Shown one piece after another: positions 54,941-64,000 of a DNA stretch of 64,000 nt. Made by a program: the position numbers and the translations under genes. The DNA lies in assembly GCF_005377625.1 (NCBI RefSeq), contig NZ_CP040098.1, forward strand, positions 2,101,501 to 2,165,500. The letters are read 5' to 3'. Every line of letters begins with the position of its first letter. Positions within the stretch are counted from its first letter, which is position 1. This DNA comes from Desulfoglaeba alkanexedens ALDC. Lineage in GTDB: Bacteria; Desulfobacterota; Syntrophobacteria; Syntrophobacterales; DSM-9756. The notes under the pieces were generated by a model. It had not been told where the DNA came from. It saw nothing but the letters and a program-made list of their open reading frames with translations, and searched no databases.

Positions 54941-55972
54941 GTGGCGGAAGAATCGCGGATTTCCATGGAAGATATCGGAGCCTATCTCAGAAACGAACGG
55001 GAGCGGCAACATCTGACACTCGAAGCGGTGTCCGAGCACACCCGGATCAGCGTCAAGATGCTTAGCGCCATCGAAAACGGGCATTTCGAAGAGATCGGTA
55101 CGGCGCTGCTCATCCGGAGCTTTCTGAGGAACTACTGCCGGGCTTTGGGGCTGGACCCCGAGCCCGTCTTGGAAAAATGCGGTTCCGATATTCAGCGCTA
55201 TGACAACCCGGAAGAGCGGCTGGTCCGTCACCGGCGCAGGATCGCCGGGCCCAAGACGCGTCGGAGTCGTATGCCGTACACGATGGTCACCATCGTGTTG
55301 CTGGTGTTGGCGGCCGTTGCCGGGGCGGTCTGGTTTCCCACGTGGAAAGAAAAGGTGAGCCGGTTCACTCAACCCGAGCAGCCGGCCATTTACCCGCAGC
55401 AGGAGCTGCCGGCGGATCTGGCCACCAGGGAGGACGGCACGCCGGCGGAGAAAGTCGAAGCGCCCGCGGTGGCGCCCGACGAAGAGAAACTTTCCCGACC
55501 GGACAGGCCGGAGAGTGAGGTCCCTGTTCCTGCCGTCGAAACGGTCGAACCCGAAACCGTGTCCCCTACCGCTGAGGCGGACGTGGAAGGGGCCGAGCCC
55601 CGGCTTTCCGGCGATGACTTAGTGACTCTGGAGGAGGTGCGGCCTCCCCTGGAAGCGCTGGATCGGTTGGCGCGCGACGAAGGCCCAAAGGCGCTCAGCC
55701 CGACGGGTCACCGGATAAGGCTGGAAGTCGTGGAAGACGCTTGGGTCCAGATTCAGGTGGATGGTGTGACCAAAGAAAGCCGTATTCTCAAGCCCGGCGA
55801 AATCCGACAGTGGGATGTCCAGGAGAATGTCCGCTTGTGGGTGGGTAACGGCGGCGGCATCCGAGTTACCTGGGACGGGCAGGAGCTCGGACCGCTGGGC
55901 AAGCGCGGCGCTGTGGTCCGAGTACTTCTCCCCGACGACATTCCCTACCTACCCGAGGCGGAAAGCGGGTGA
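54941..55972 (+). CDS. RodZ-like membrane-anchored HTH protein
   Basis: 343-aa protein. N-terminal helix-turn-helix (GAYLRNERERQHLTLEAVSEHTRISVKML, residues about 11-80), basic stretch RRSR, one membrane helix (TMVTIVLLVLAAVAGAVWF near 110-130), a long acidic Pro/Glu-rich linker, and a C-terminal DUF4115-type domain (VEDAWVQIQVDGVTKESRILKPGE). This is the RodZ layout; RodZ links MreB to the cell wall. GTG 54941 has GAGGGGG about 12 nt before it. Co-directional with surA and recO. Confidence 0.87.
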   Translation: MAEESRISMEDIGAYLRNERERQHLTLEAVSEHTRISVKMLSAIENGHFEEIGTALLIRSFLRNYCRALGLDPEPVLEKCGSDIQRYDNPEERLVRHRRRIAGPKTRRSRMPYTMVTIVLLVLAAVAGAVWFPTWKEKVSRFTQPEQPAIYPQQELPADLATREDGTPAEKVEAPAVAPDEEKLSRPDRPESEVPVPAVETVEPETVSPTAEADVEGAEPRLSGDDLVTLEEVRPPLEALDRLARDEGPKALSPTGHRIRLEVVEDAWVQIQVDGVTKESRILKPGEIRQWDVQENVRLWVGNGGGIRVTWDGQELGPLGKRGAVVRVLLPDDIPYLPEAESG

Positions 55973-56035
55973 CCCCCTGAACGGCTGTGCCGGTTACCCC
56001 GCCCCACCATCTCTTTTCCCGGAACGATATTTCCC

Positions 56036-56851
56036 ATGAAAATCATTGAAACGGAAGCCATCGTGCTTCATGCCACGGACACGGGCGAGTCGGACCGTGT
56101 GGTGACCTTCTACACGGAACAGGCCGGCATGGTTTCCGGAATGGCCAAAGGCGCGCGGCGAAGCCGAAAACGGTTCGTCAACGCCTTCGAACCTTTCAGC
56201 CTGGTGAGGCTGACGCTCCGGGAACGAAGAAGACTCGCCTGGATCGAAGCCTGCAAGCTCGTGGAAGCTCACCTGGTGCTGAGAAACGGCATGGACCGGT
56301 GGGCTGCGGCGGCACTGGCCGGGGAAGTGCTGAGAAGCATGGTTCCCGCCGGTGAGGCACAGCCGGAACTGTTCGGACTTTTCAAAGAAACATTGAGTCG
56401 ATTATGTACGGAGAGGGATCCGCTGAATGCGGTGATCCTTTTCCTGCTGCGTTTCATGGACCTGGCAGGGTACCTTCCGGATTTCGAGCGGTGCGGCCTC
56501 TGCGGCCGTGCGGCGCACGAGGACAGGTCCTGGTGGTGGCTTCCGGGCGTTGGAGCTCCGATCTGCTCGCAACACCCGGAGGGCGAAAGGATGGGTTTGG
56601 CCCTGGACCTGGGTACGGTGAGGCTCATTGGACAGGTCAAGCGGCTGGACCTGTTGAGACTCTGGCGCCTTCGCGTGCGGGAAGACAAAAAAAGGGCGCT
56701 CTTGAGTGCGCTCACCCGCTGGGTGGAATCCCAGACCCACCGGCCTTTGAAGAGCGTGAGGGTTCTGGAGCAATTGGGAACGGGAGTGGCTTTCGGTCTT
56801 GGAGGCGGCTCGGCTTCAGGCGGCGTGAAGGACGCGCCGCTTTCGGGCTGA
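56036..56851 (+). CDS. recO: DNA repair protein RecO
   Basis: 271-aa protein of recombination repair; with RecR it loads RecA on SSB-covered DNA. An OB-fold N-terminus (ETEAIVLHATDTGESDRVVTFYTEQAG, GARRSRKRFVNAFEPFS) is followed by a helical domain and a zinc finger (CGLCG near 160, then CSQH near 185). The C-terminal tail is Gly/Ser-rich and longer than usual. ATG 56036 has no strong ribosome site. 63 bp after rodZ. Confidence 0.93.
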   Translation: MKIIETEAIVLHATDTGESDRVVTFYTEQAGMVSGMAKGARRSRKRFVNAFEPFSLVRLTLRERRRLAWIEACKLVEAHLVLRNGMDRWAAAALAGEVLRSMVPAGEAQPELFGLFKETLSRLCTERDPLNAVILFLLRFMDLAGYLPDFERCGLCGRAAHEDRSWWWLPGVGAPICSQHPEGERMGLALDLGTVRLIGQVKRLDLLRLWRLRVREDKKRALLSALTRWVESQTHRPLKSVRVLEQLGTGVAFGLGGGSASGGVKDAPLSG

Positions 56852-56970
56852 GGCGGTCATGGCTTGAGGCTCATGGGAGCGGGTTTTCCCGAGGGGGTTT
56901 TCAAGCTGCAGTGGGCCGCCTGGGAGTCACAGCTGCTGCAGACAGAACCTTTGGCGAATGGATGAAATGA

Positions 56971-57669
56971 ATGGATCGGCTTGAAAGCCTGGCAGCGCAA
57001 GATCCGTGGCTGGGGCTGGTGGTCGCCCTGGTGGGTGGTATCCTGGCTGGTTTCACGCCCTGTACGTACCCGATGTTGCCCATCACCGTGGCCTTCGTGG
57101 GAAGCCGCGCCGGAGGGAAACGGTGGCGCGGGTTCCTGCTCTCGGCATTTTACGTTTTCGGCATGGCGGTGATTTATTCGGCCTTGGGCGCCGCGGCGGC
57201 CCTGACCGGGCGCCTCTTCGGAACCCTCACCATGAATCCCTGGGTTTACCTGTTCGTGGGCAACCTCTGCCTGCTGTTCGCCCTCACCCTGCTGGATGTG
57301 ATTCCCCTTCGGATGCCGGCGTTCTTGAGCCGGTTTCAGACCCGAAGTTTTTCGGGACACGATCTGGTTACCAGTGTGTTCATGGGCGGGGTTTCGGCTT
57401 TGGTGGTGAGTCCCTGCACCACGCCGATCCTGGGTGCGCTGCTCACCCTTGTTGCCACCGGGCGGAATGTGCTAATGGGGATGGGAACGCTTTTCCTCTT
57501 CGCCTACGGGATGGGGAGCCTGGTGATCCTTGTGGGCACCTTCGCGGGTCTTCTCACGTCGCTTCCCCGTTCCGGCCCTTGGATGGCGCGCATTCAGAAA
57601 GGGTTCGCCCTGCTGATGATTCTGGAGGCGGAATACTTTTTTGTCAAAGCGGGGGAGTTTTGGATATGA
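56971..57669 (+). CDS. CcdA/DsbD-type thiol electron transporter
   Basis: 232-aa membrane protein with about six hydrophobic segments. It has the two conserved Cys of the family: GFTPCTYPMLPI near residue 31 and VSPCTTPILGALL near 150. It passes electrons from cytoplasmic thioredoxin to a periplasmic acceptor. The acceptor is likely the TlpA-like protein encoded next, whose start overlaps its stop by 4 nt. No DsbD periplasmic domains are fused here. Confidence 0.9.
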   Translation: MDRLESLAAQDPWLGLVVALVGGILAGFTPCTYPMLPITVAFVGSRAGGKRWRGFLLSAFYVFGMAVIYSALGAAAALTGRLFGTLTMNPWVYLFVGNLCLLFALTLLDVIPLRMPAFLSRFQTRSFSGHDLVTSVFMGGVSALVVSPCTTPILGALLTLVATGRNVLMGMGTLFLFAYGMGSLVILVGTFAGLLTSLPRSGPWMARIQKGFALLMILEAEYFFVKAGEFWI

Positions 57670-58217
57670 AGGGATTCTGGGCCAAAGGGAGCCTGCGGCG
57701 AAACACGGCCGCGGTCGCGGCGCTGGGATTGCTCCTGTGCGCCGCTCACGACGCATCGGCCGAAGGTGGTTCCTACTTTTCCAAGGTTATGGAACTCCTG
57801 GGGCGGAAAGATCTTTCCGTTGCAGAAGACTTCCAATTGACGGAAGTGACCCGGGGCATGCCCGTGAGGCTGAACGACTACCGGGGAAAGCGTCCGGTGC
57901 TGCTCTATTTCTGGGCCATCTGGTGTCCCGCCTGCCAGTCGGTGAAGAAGGAACTGGCCGAGTTCAGACGGAAAACCCCGGAAGAGCGCCTGGAGATCCT
58001 GGCCATCAACGTGGGTTCAGGCGATTCGCTGGACCGGCTGGAGCGTTATCAGAAAGCGCATCCCGTGCCCTTTCCGGTTTTGTACGACGATGGAAGCCGG
58101 GTCACGGAAAGCTACGGCGTTCAAGGAATACCCCTTTTCGTTCTAGTGGACCGAAACGGCCGGATCGTCTACCGGGATCACACACTTCCTGATAATTACG
58201 TCGAGTATCTCGACTGA
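57666..58217 (+). CDS. TlpA-like periplasmic thioredoxin
   Basis: 183-aa exported protein: signal peptide (TAAVAALGLLLCAAHDASAE), then a thioredoxin fold with active site FWAIWCPACQSVKKEL (CPAC), a cis-Pro in GVQGIPLFVLVDRNG and a usual C-terminus. CPAC is a reducing-type motif. ATG 57666 overlaps the ccdA-like stop (ATGA), so the pair forms a coupled thiol-reduction system, for example for cytochrome c haem ligation or disulfide repair. Confidence 0.9.
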   Translation: MKGFWAKGSLRRNTAAVAALGLLLCAAHDASAEGGSYFSKVMELLGRKDLSVAEDFQLTEVTRGMPVRLNDYRGKRPVLLYFWAIWCPACQSVKKELAEFRRKTPEERLEILAINVGSGDSLDRLERYQKAHPVPFPVLYDDGSRVTESYGVQGIPLFVLVDRNGRIVYRDHTLPDNYVEYLD

Positions 58218-58293
58218 ACGTCTTGAAACGGCTGGATTGGGTGGCCGGATCGAAGCGAAGCCGCCCGAATCGAGCCGGAATAGGAGCGGAGCC

Positions 58294-59580
58294 ATGCGGG
58301 ATGTACTGACGGTCATTATGGCGGGGGGGCGAGGTCAGCGCCTGATGCCGCTGACCCGGGATCGATCGAAACCTGCGGTCCCGTTTGGAGGGATCTATCG
58401 GCTGATCGACATACCCCTGAGCAACTGCATCAATTCCCAACTCTACAAGATTCTTGTTTTTCCTCAATATAAATCCCAGTCCTTGGTGGATCACCTGGAG
58501 GAAGGCTGGAACATATTCTCGAGCGGTTTGGGTCACTATCTGCGGATCGTCGCCCCACAGCAGCGGCTCGGTGAAGATTGGTACCGCGGCACGGCCGATT
58601 CGGTCCGCCAGAACCTGTTTCTGGTGGAGCGCGAAAGCCCGCGCCACGTGCTCATCCTTTCCGGAGACCATGTCTACAAGATGGATTACACGCTGTTTCG
58701 CGAATACCACGAAGAAAAAAATGCGGACGTGACGGTGGGCCTGCTGGAGGTCGATCGGGCGCATGCGTCCGAATTCGGGATCGCGGACGTGGACAACGAA
58801 TTCAGGATCCGCAGCTTTCAGGAGAAACCCAGGGACCCCCGTCCCCTTCCCGACGACCCTGAGCGATCCCTGGCGTCCATGGGAATCTACCTGTTTCGAA
58901 CGGAAGTGCTTCTGGAGGTGCTTCGGAAGACGGACTACGAAGATTTTGGAAAAGACATCATCCCGAGGATGCTCGAGGAGCTGAACGTCTTCGCTTATCC
59001 TTACCGCCGCTGCAACCGGATCCGCGATTACGTGACGCTTGCGGATCCCAACGGTGTGCGGCGCTCCAAGCTGGAAGATCCGACTCGGGATTCCACCTAC
59101 TGGCGGGATGTGGGCAACCTGGACGCTTATTGGAACGCCAACATGGACCTGACCGGTGTCAACCCTTTCTTCAACCTCTACGGAAACCTTTGGCCCATCC
59201 GGACCTACCAGCGGCAGTATCCACCGGCCAAGTTCGTGTTCGAACAACGCTCCGACAAAGGGGAGCGGGTGGGCACGGCGGTGGATTCCATCATCCCCCA
59301 CGGGTGTATCATCAGCGGCGGTTACGTACGCAGTTCCGTTCTCTCTTACAACGTGGTGGTACGAAGCTACGCCGAGGTGGACGAATCGGTGATCATGGAC
59401 GACGTGGAGGTGGGCCGGCACTGCCGGATCAAGAAGGCCATCATCGACAAGGACAATGTGATTCCTCCCCGCACCGAAATCGGCATGTCACCCCAGGAAG
59501 ACCGAAAGCGGTTCCCTGTGACGGCGCGCGGGATCGTCACGGTCCCCAGGGGCTATTTCAGCCAGGACTGCAAGGCGTAG
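58294..59580 (+). CDS. glgC: glucose-1-phosphate adenylyltransferase
   Basis: 428-aa nucleotidyltransferase that makes ADP-glucose for glycogen. The N-terminal loop AGGRGQRLMPLTRDRSKPAVPFGG, the GTADSVRQN motif, FIEKP-equivalent FQEKPRDP, DFGKDIIP and a left-handed beta-helix C-terminus (IISGGYVRSSVLSYNVVV...VEVGRHCRIKKAIIDKDNVIP) are all present. Other glg genes are absent. ATG 58294 follows AGGAGCGGAG. Last gene of the mfd run. Confidence 0.96.
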   Translation: MRDVLTVIMAGGRGQRLMPLTRDRSKPAVPFGGIYRLIDIPLSNCINSQLYKILVFPQYKSQSLVDHLEEGWNIFSSGLGHYLRIVAPQQRLGEDWYRGTADSVRQNLFLVERESPRHVLILSGDHVYKMDYTLFREYHEEKNADVTVGLLEVDRAHASEFGIADVDNEFRIRSFQEKPRDPRPLPDDPERSLASMGIYLFRTEVLLEVLRKTDYEDFGKDIIPRMLEELNVFAYPYRRCNRIRDYVTLADPNGVRRSKLEDPTRDSTYWRDVGNLDAYWNANMDLTGVNPFFNLYGNLWPIRTYQRQYPPAKFVFEQRSDKGERVGTAVDSIIPHGCIISGGYVRSSVLSYNVVVRSYAEVDESVIMDDVEVGRHCRIKKAIIDKDNVIPPRTEIGMSPQEDRKRFPVTARGIVTVPRGYFSQDCKA

Positions 59581-59738
59581 ACGGGGGGCGAAGACGGGCC
59601 GGTCTCCGGTTCGTCGAAGCCGTCGCAAACGGATTCGGTCTCCTTGCCGGACGCTCCATGGCCGCTCGACAGAACGGGTGATCCAGAAAGTTCTGCTCAA
59701 TATCGTTCCACCCGGACGGAGGCCGGTCACAGCGGGAT

Positions 59739-61889
59739 TCAGGATTCCAGCGGCCGCACCGTGATTTTCGCCTGCACTGCCGCCGGCATTTCCGGTTCGT
59801 CCACCTTGACTTCCTTGAAGAGCACGCGTTTGAGTTCTCCTCCCACCTTCATGGACGACCAGCGGCCCCGGATTTCCGTTCCGGGCATCACCGTGTCGTA
59901 AACCTTGATGACCGCTGGAGCTCGATTGGATTTCCCCCATTCGGCGAGCGCTTCCATTTCGGCTCTGAGGTGGTCCATGGTCAGGTGGAGCGACTGTTTC
60001 TTGGCCGCGACGTCGCCGATCTTCTTCTTGATGCGGTCTTCCAGGTCGAACAGGCGTTCCAGCTCTTTTTCGGCTTCCTGAATGCGAGCTTCCAGCCGGC
60101 TCATTCTCCGGGTCGTGTCGGGGTCCGCCGCGGCCTCGCCCTGTGAGGCCTTCGCCTCGATAGCGCGGAGTTCGCGGGTCGCCTGATCCTGCATCACCGC
60201 CAGTGAACCCACCTTGAGTTCGGTGCGTTCCACGAGCCTCTTCAGCTTGCCTTCAGCATTCATCTGCCGATGCATCCGGTCGCGGCACATGGCGATCCGC
60301 TGGCTCAGGACGGCCAGGTCTTCCTTGAGCTTGCTGTCCACGCCGAAGGTCAGCCGGCAGGCCCGGGACTGTTCCGAACCGATCTGGAGGGCTTCGATGC
60401 CCTGTTTCGCGATCACGTTCGACGACAGGATCTTGCCGCTTCGAACGATACAGGCGCCGCTCGTTTCGATGGTGCAGTCCACGATGCTTGATTCCACCAC
60501 GATGTCGCCGGACGCTCGAATGGTGGCTCCAAACACGTGCCGGGTTCTCAGCGCGCCTTGTGCGTGGATGCGGGCGCCGATGATGCCCCCGGAAACGGTC
60601 ACGTTTCCCTGGGTTTCGATCTCCGCCTTGGCGATTTCTCCTGCGGCAAGGCTGTTGCATCGGATGCGAAAACCGTCTTCAATGGTTCCGGTCACCAGGA
60701 CGGCGCCTTCGAAGTCCACGTGGCCGGTGGTGAGGTCGACGTTGCCGCGGATCACGTGCTGCGGGTTGACGAGAATCTTTCCGTCGGCGGTGACGGCTGG
60801 ACTCCCGTGTTTGGCGGCATAGGCCTTGAGTCCGTCTTCGGAGAGGCGCGCACCGGGGCCGCAACGAAGGCGTACGTCACGGGGTTCCGGCGGCTGAATC
60901 TTTTTTCCATAAACGTCCGTTCCGGGTTCGCCTTTGACCTTGGGGATCTTTTCGGCCAGCAGATCGCCCGGGCGAACCTGCGGGATCTCACCGCGTTCCC
61001 GGAAGTCGATCTTGCCGCCCGAACGGATGGTTCCGATTTTCAGTGGATCGGTGTCGAAATAGTACTTGATTTGGGCGTCCCGGCCGGGCTTGGGGGGCGT
61101 TCCCTGGGCGATGGAAATCTTCGTGTCCTTTTTGGGTCTCTTGTTCAGCATGTCGACGACGAGGCTCAACGGAAAGAGTTCCCCCACGATCCCGTTGCTT
61201 CGAACAAACGCCTTCAGCGCGGCCGGCGTGGGCGCTTCCGCGACCAGGCAGCGAACCACCAGGTACGCCTCCATCCCGTCACTGGAGGCTTCAAGGCTGA
61301 ACAGGTCCTTCATCCAGGGGGGAGGTGCCTCCGGGACCGCGGTGTCCCGAACGTCTTCCGCGCCTTCCCGCCGGGGATGCGTCTCGGCCGTTTCCGAGGA
61401 CGGCCGGGGCGGCTGGTAAGGCGCCAGGCATTCAGGGGGAGCCCCTTCGATGTTTCCTTCAGACAGAAACGTCAATACCTTTTCCTGGTCTTCTTCCGTG
61501 AGGATGCCCCTTTCCGCCAGGATAGCCCCCAAAGGGCGGATGATGCGGTGCTGCTTGAATGCCTCCCATTGATCGTTGAGCGCCCCTTCCACGCTCTGAG
61601 GACCGGCCAAGCCCAGTTGCACCGCCGCCGCCGCGAATTGCTTGTCCTTCTGGCGCAGGATCAAGAAGGACTGAACCTCCAGGAGGTGGTCCAACTGGTC
61701 TGCGGAAAGGATTCCCCGGGACACCAGGATTTCCCCCAGGGGAATCTCCTTCCCCTCCTCCTTCTGAGCCCTATGGTACGCGAGGGCCTCGCGGATTTGC
61801 TCCCGCTGAGCCATCCCGTACTTGATGGCGAGCTTTCCCAGGATGATCAAAGGATCTGCCGATTCTTGGTGGGCTGACATGGCAACCAT
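59739..61889 (-). CDS. FapA/DUF342 protein with N-terminal MshEN-like repeats
   Basis: 716-aa protein. Residues about 1-150 hold two related units, each with LGxIL...RGIL and a following helix (EIPLGEILVSRGILSADQLDHLL; RPLGAILAERGILTEEDQEKVL), like the N-terminal domains of type II secretion or pilus ATPases. A linker rich in Pro and Glu follows. Residues about 210-560 form the FapA/DUF342 core: YYFDTDPLKIGTIRSGGKIDF, LLAEKIPKVKGEPGTDVYGK and right-handed beta-helix repeats (GNVDLTTGHVDFEGAVLVTG, GGIIGARIHAQGALRTRHV). Residues about 550-650 are a coiled coil. The role is unknown; no flagellar genes are near. The start has no good ribosome site; ATG 61880 is an alternative. Confidence 0.85.
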   Translation of the reverse strand: MVAMSAHQESADPLIILGKLAIKYGMAQREQIREALAYHRAQKEEGKEIPLGEILVSRGILSADQLDHLLEVQSFLILRQKDKQFAAAAVQLGLAGPQSVEGALNDQWEAFKQHRIIRPLGAILAERGILTEEDQEKVLTFLSEGNIEGAPPECLAPYQPPRPSSETAETHPRREGAEDVRDTAVPEAPPPWMKDLFSLEASSDGMEAYLVVRCLVAEAPTPAALKAFVRSNGIVGELFPLSLVVDMLNKRPKKDTKISIAQGTPPKPGRDAQIKYYFDTDPLKIGTIRSGGKIDFRERGEIPQVRPGDLLAEKIPKVKGEPGTDVYGKKIQPPEPRDVRLRCGPGARLSEDGLKAYAAKHGSPAVTADGKILVNPQHVIRGNVDLTTGHVDFEGAVLVTGTIEDGFRIRCNSLAAGEIAKAEIETQGNVTVSGGIIGARIHAQGALRTRHVFGATIRASGDIVVESSIVDCTIETSGACIVRSGKILSSNVIAKQGIEALQIGSEQSRACRLTFGVDSKLKEDLAVLSQRIAMCRDRMHRQMNAEGKLKRLVERTELKVGSLAVMQDQATRELRAIEAKASQGEAAADPDTTRRMSRLEARIQEAEKELERLFDLEDRIKKKIGDVAAKKQSLHLTMDHLRAEMEALAEWGKSNRAPAVIKVYDTVMPGTEIRGRWSSMKVGGELKRVLFKEVKVDEPEMPAAVQAKITVRPLES

Positions 61890-62205
61890 CCGTTCGGTCG
61901 GGGGATGACGGCTTCCGGGATCCGTAGTCCTTCATGGACTGAATCGGCAAGTGCTTGAAAATCTTTAGTAGCGTACAAAATAATAGAGCTGATATTTGAT
62001 GCCAAATTCTATTTCCCCTCCCCTTGTGGGAGGGGATTAAGGGGAGGGGGATTTTTTGACATTCGGAGGGCTTCCAAGCCCTGGACACCTGCGGGATGGA
62101 TGCCGGTCCCGGCCGAGGGGCGTTCGACGGGGTCACGCGAAAGGCAATCGGCGTTCGAAGGAACCTCAGAGCCCGACTTTCGTGAGCTTGTTTTTGGACA
62201 ACCTC
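61890..62205. other. spacer between gatA and the FapA gene
   Basis: 316 bp, mostly a MITE-like element (61964-62064). No promoter for the FapA gene is clear; the region 62065-62205 holds nothing recognised. Confidence 0.4.
61964..62064 (+). repeat. MITE-like element, copy B (about 101 bp, one end missing)
   Basis: Starts TTTAGTAGCGTACAAAATAATAG and shares the TTTGATGCCAAATTCTATTT and CCCCTCCCC/GGGGAGGGG core with the copies at 36.2 and 44.5 kb. It ends after GGGATTTTTTGACATTCG and lacks the far terminal repeat. Confidence 0.75.
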
Positions 62206-63669
62206 TCAGTCCAGGTCCGGCTTCCTCTTGACCTCCGGCAGGGCCTGTTCGAAGTGCCAGGCGACCTGAAGCACCCGGTCTTCACGAAAGTGAGGTCCCA
62301 GGATCTGCAACCCGATGGGAAGGCCTTCCCGGGTGAACCCGCACGGCACGGAGACACCCGGCACCCCAGCCAGGCTGGCGGGAAGCGTGAAGACGTCGCT
62401 CAGGTACATCTGGAGGGGGTCGTCGGTTTTTTCGCCGATCTTGAACGCGGGGAAGGGACTCACGGGTGCCAGGATGGCGTCGCACACCTTGAAGGCTTCG
62501 ATGAAGTCGTTGCGGATGAGCGTCCGAACCTGAGACGCCTTTCGGTAGTAGGCGTCGTAATAGCCTGCCGAGAGGCTGTAAGTTCCCAGCATGACCCGGC
62601 GTTTCACTTCGGGGCCGAATCCTCGGGAACGGGTCAGACAGTACATGGAAAGCAGATCCTTCGCTTCTTCCACCCGGTATCCGTATTTCACGCCGTCATA
62701 GCGCGCCAGATTGGAGCTGGCTTCCGCCGGGGCGATGATGTAATAGGCGGCGACTCCGTATTCCGTGTGCGGGAGCGACACTTCTACCCGCCGGGCCCCG
62801 AGACGTTCGCAGGTACCGATGGCTTTTTCCACCGCATCGGCGACATCGGGATCGGTCCCTTCCACAAAATATTCCTTCGGAATGCCGAGCCGAAGGCCTT
62901 GGACGGGCCGTCTCAAGGCGGCCGCGTAGTCCTCCACCGAAATGTCCACGGACGTGGAATCCCTGGGGTCGTGTCCCGCCACGGCCTGGAGCACCAGGGC
63001 CGCGTCTTCCACGTCCTTGGTGATGGGTCCGATCTGGTCCAGCGAGGAAGCGAAAGCGACCAATCCGTAGCGGGAAACGCGGCCGTAGGTCGGTTTCAAC
63101 CCAACCACGGAACAAAAGGATGCCGGCTGGCGGATGGACCCTCCTGTGTCCGTCCCGATGGCCGCCGCGCAAAGGTCCGCCGCTACGGCCGCCGTGGACC
63201 CACCGCTGGAGCCGCCGGAGACCCGTTCCGTATCCCAGGGATTTCGAACCGCGCCGAATGCGGAATTCTCGTTGGACGATCCCATGGCGAACTCGTCCAT
63301 GTTCGTTTTGCCCAAAAAGATCGCACCTGCGCCTTTGAGGCGTTCGACGGCGGTGGCGTCGAAAGGCGGCCGGAAGTTTTCGAGGATACGCGATCCGCAG
63401 GTGGTTCGGACTCCCTTGGTGCACAGAACGTCTTTCAGCGCCAGGGGCATCCCGGCAAGCGGCTTTTCCCGGACATCAGGGCGATCCCGGTCTATCTCCT
63501 CGGCCTGGGCAAGGGCTTGGTCGGCGAGCACGGTGATGAAGGCGTTGAGTCGCGCATCGACGGCCTCGATCCGGCGAAGGAAGGCGCTCACGATTTCGAC
63601 GGCGCTCACTTCTTTTCGCGCCAGGAGGTCACGGAGTTCGTGCAAGGTCAAGGCGTGGAGCTGCGGCAT
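62206..63669 (-). CDS. gatA: Asp/Glu-tRNA amidotransferase subunit A
   Basis: 487-aa amidase subunit that releases ammonia from glutamine for transamidation of mischarged Glu-tRNA(Gln) or Asp-tRNA(Asn). The amidase signature triad is seen: Lys in [12 protein letters not shown] (near 77), Ser pair in [14 protein letters not shown] (near 150) and [14 protein letters not shown] (near 175). Length is normal. It follows gatC by 25 bp. gatB is not in the window. Confidence 0.97.
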   Translation of the reverse strand: MPQLHALTLHELRDLLARKEVSAVEIVSAFLRRIEAVDARLNAFITVLADQALAQAEEIDRDRPDVREKPLAGMPLALKDVLCTKGVRTTCGSRILENFRPPFDATAVERLKGAGAIFLGKTNMDEFAMGSSNENSAFGAVRNPWDTERVSGGSSGGSTAAVAADLCAAAIGTDTGGSIRQPASFCSVVGLKPTYGRVSRYGLVAFASSLDQIGPITKDVEDAALVLQAVAGHDPRDSTSVDISVEDYAAALRRPVQGLRLGIPKEYFVEGTDPDVADAVEKAIGTCERLGARRVEVSLPHTEYGVAAYYIIAPAEASSNLARYDGVKYGYRVEEAKDLLSMYCLTRSRGFGPEVKRRVMLGTYSLSAGYYDAYYRKASQVRTLIRNDFIEAFKVCDAILAPVSPFPAFKIGEKTDDPLQMYLSDVFTLPASLAGVPGVSVPCGFTREGLPIGLQILGPHFREDRVLQVAWHFEQALPEVKRKPDLD

Positions 63670-63694
63670 GGGGGCACCTGCTTCAAAGGGGTTT

Positions 63695-63985
63695 TCAGAT
63701 CACCTTCGGAACGACGAAACTCACCCCGTCGGTCCGAGGAGCGTTCGCCAAACCGGCCTGCCGTTCCAAGGAAGGCCGGACGTCGTCGGAGCGGAAGACG
63801 TTCTGGATCTGGATGGCGTGGGTCGTGGGTTCCACCTGAGACGTATCCACCTGGTTCAGCTTTTCGATGTAGCCCAGGATGCTGTTGAGCTGACGGGTCA
63901 TGCGCTCCACTTCGGTGTCGTCCAGTTCGAGCCGCGCCAACTCGGCCACGTGGCGGACTTCCTCTATCGTGATCTTTTCGGTCAT
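63695..63985 (-). CDS. gatC: Asp/Glu-tRNA amidotransferase subunit C
   Basis: 96-aa small subunit that wraps GatA and GatB. It has [19 protein letters not shown] at the start, [11 protein letters not shown]-like [19 protein letters not shown], and the C-terminal [18 protein letters not shown] typical of GatC. ATG 63985 is 7 nt after GGGGAG; the ATG at 63991 lies too close to it. First gene of a gatC-gatA unit. Confidence 0.95.
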   Translation of the reverse strand: MTEKITIEEVRHVAELARLELDDTEVERMTRQLNSILGYIEKLNQVDTSQVEPTTHAIQIQNVFRSDDVRPSLERQAGLANAPRTDGVSFVVPKVI

Positions 63986-64000
63986 CTGCATTCTCCCCGC

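Noticed and set aside
60537-61877. 446-codon frame opposite the FapA gene
   Set aside because: Shadow frame; the minus-strand protein has clear DUF342 and coiled-coil content.

Overview
The window is GC-rich, densely coded bacterial chromosome. It most resembles an anaerobic member of the Desulfobacterota, possibly Syntrophobacteria-like. That placement is an inference from the gene mix: a soluble-type succinate dehydrogenase/fumarate reductase pair, selenocysteine synthase SelA, an A-type flavodiiron protein, a PflX-type radical SAM enzyme, a MoeA-molybdate-binding-domain fusion, KtrAB-type potassium uptake, a FapA/DUF342 protein and GatCA. There are no rRNA genes, no tRNA genes I can support, no CRISPR array and no intact transposase.

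Layout. 1-10.3 kb: the end of an ABC-F ATPase and a glycine-zipper lipoprotein (+), then on the minus strand a replication cluster (dnaE, Mth938-like, holC, TPR-like) and a creatininase/U32 pair. 10.6-12.3 kb: LysE exporter, thioesterase and a repeat-rich spacer. 12.3-16.6 kb: ktrB-ktrA-purB (-) divergent from sfsA (+), with two facing sigma70-type promoters. 17-23 kb: eno, coaE, sdhA, sdhB, a small unknown protein and an acyltransferase (+). 23-24 kb: a cluster of dispersed repeats. 24-27.7 kb: a BtuF-like protein and rhlE (-), then an old-yellow-enzyme oxidoreductase (+).

27.7-31.9 kb is the accessory region. A 17-bp inverted-repeat element precedes an AlbA_2/HATPase protein, a ParA-like ATPase and the wreck of a DUF1156 (COG1743) DNA methylase, followed by a broken aldehyde dehydrogenase. 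I read this as a decaying, probably defence-related, island. 31.9-44.3 kb: SLOG protein, CNNM transporter, LysR regulator with cyclodeaminase and alpha/beta hydrolase, EEP phosphatase, nitrilase, MoeA fusion, MurJ, a truncated TrkA fragment coupled to a PflX-like radical SAM enzyme, and a flavodiiron protein. 45-50 kb: a VKOR-like membrane thiol protein, the queD-queE-queC operon for 7-deazaguanine synthesis, a PilZ protein with a CxxC/CxC head, and selA. 50-59.6 kb: a co-oriented run of mfd, surA-like, rodZ-like, recO, ccdA-like, tlpA-like and glgC. 59.7-64 kb (-): gatC, gatA, a MITE-like repeat and a FapA protein with an added N-terminal region.

At least five repeat families lie between genes: a TTCCCAAGC palindrome (six copies), a GTAGGAGCCGGCTTGCCGGC REP-like motif, a 95-bp GTGCGTTCCG repeat, an 18-bp-arm hairpin of the GGGAGCGCGGGCGTC type, and an element with a TTGGTAGCGT end (three copies). 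Starts were chosen from Shine-Dalgarno spacing and family N-termini; several genes appear to start with TTG or GTG.
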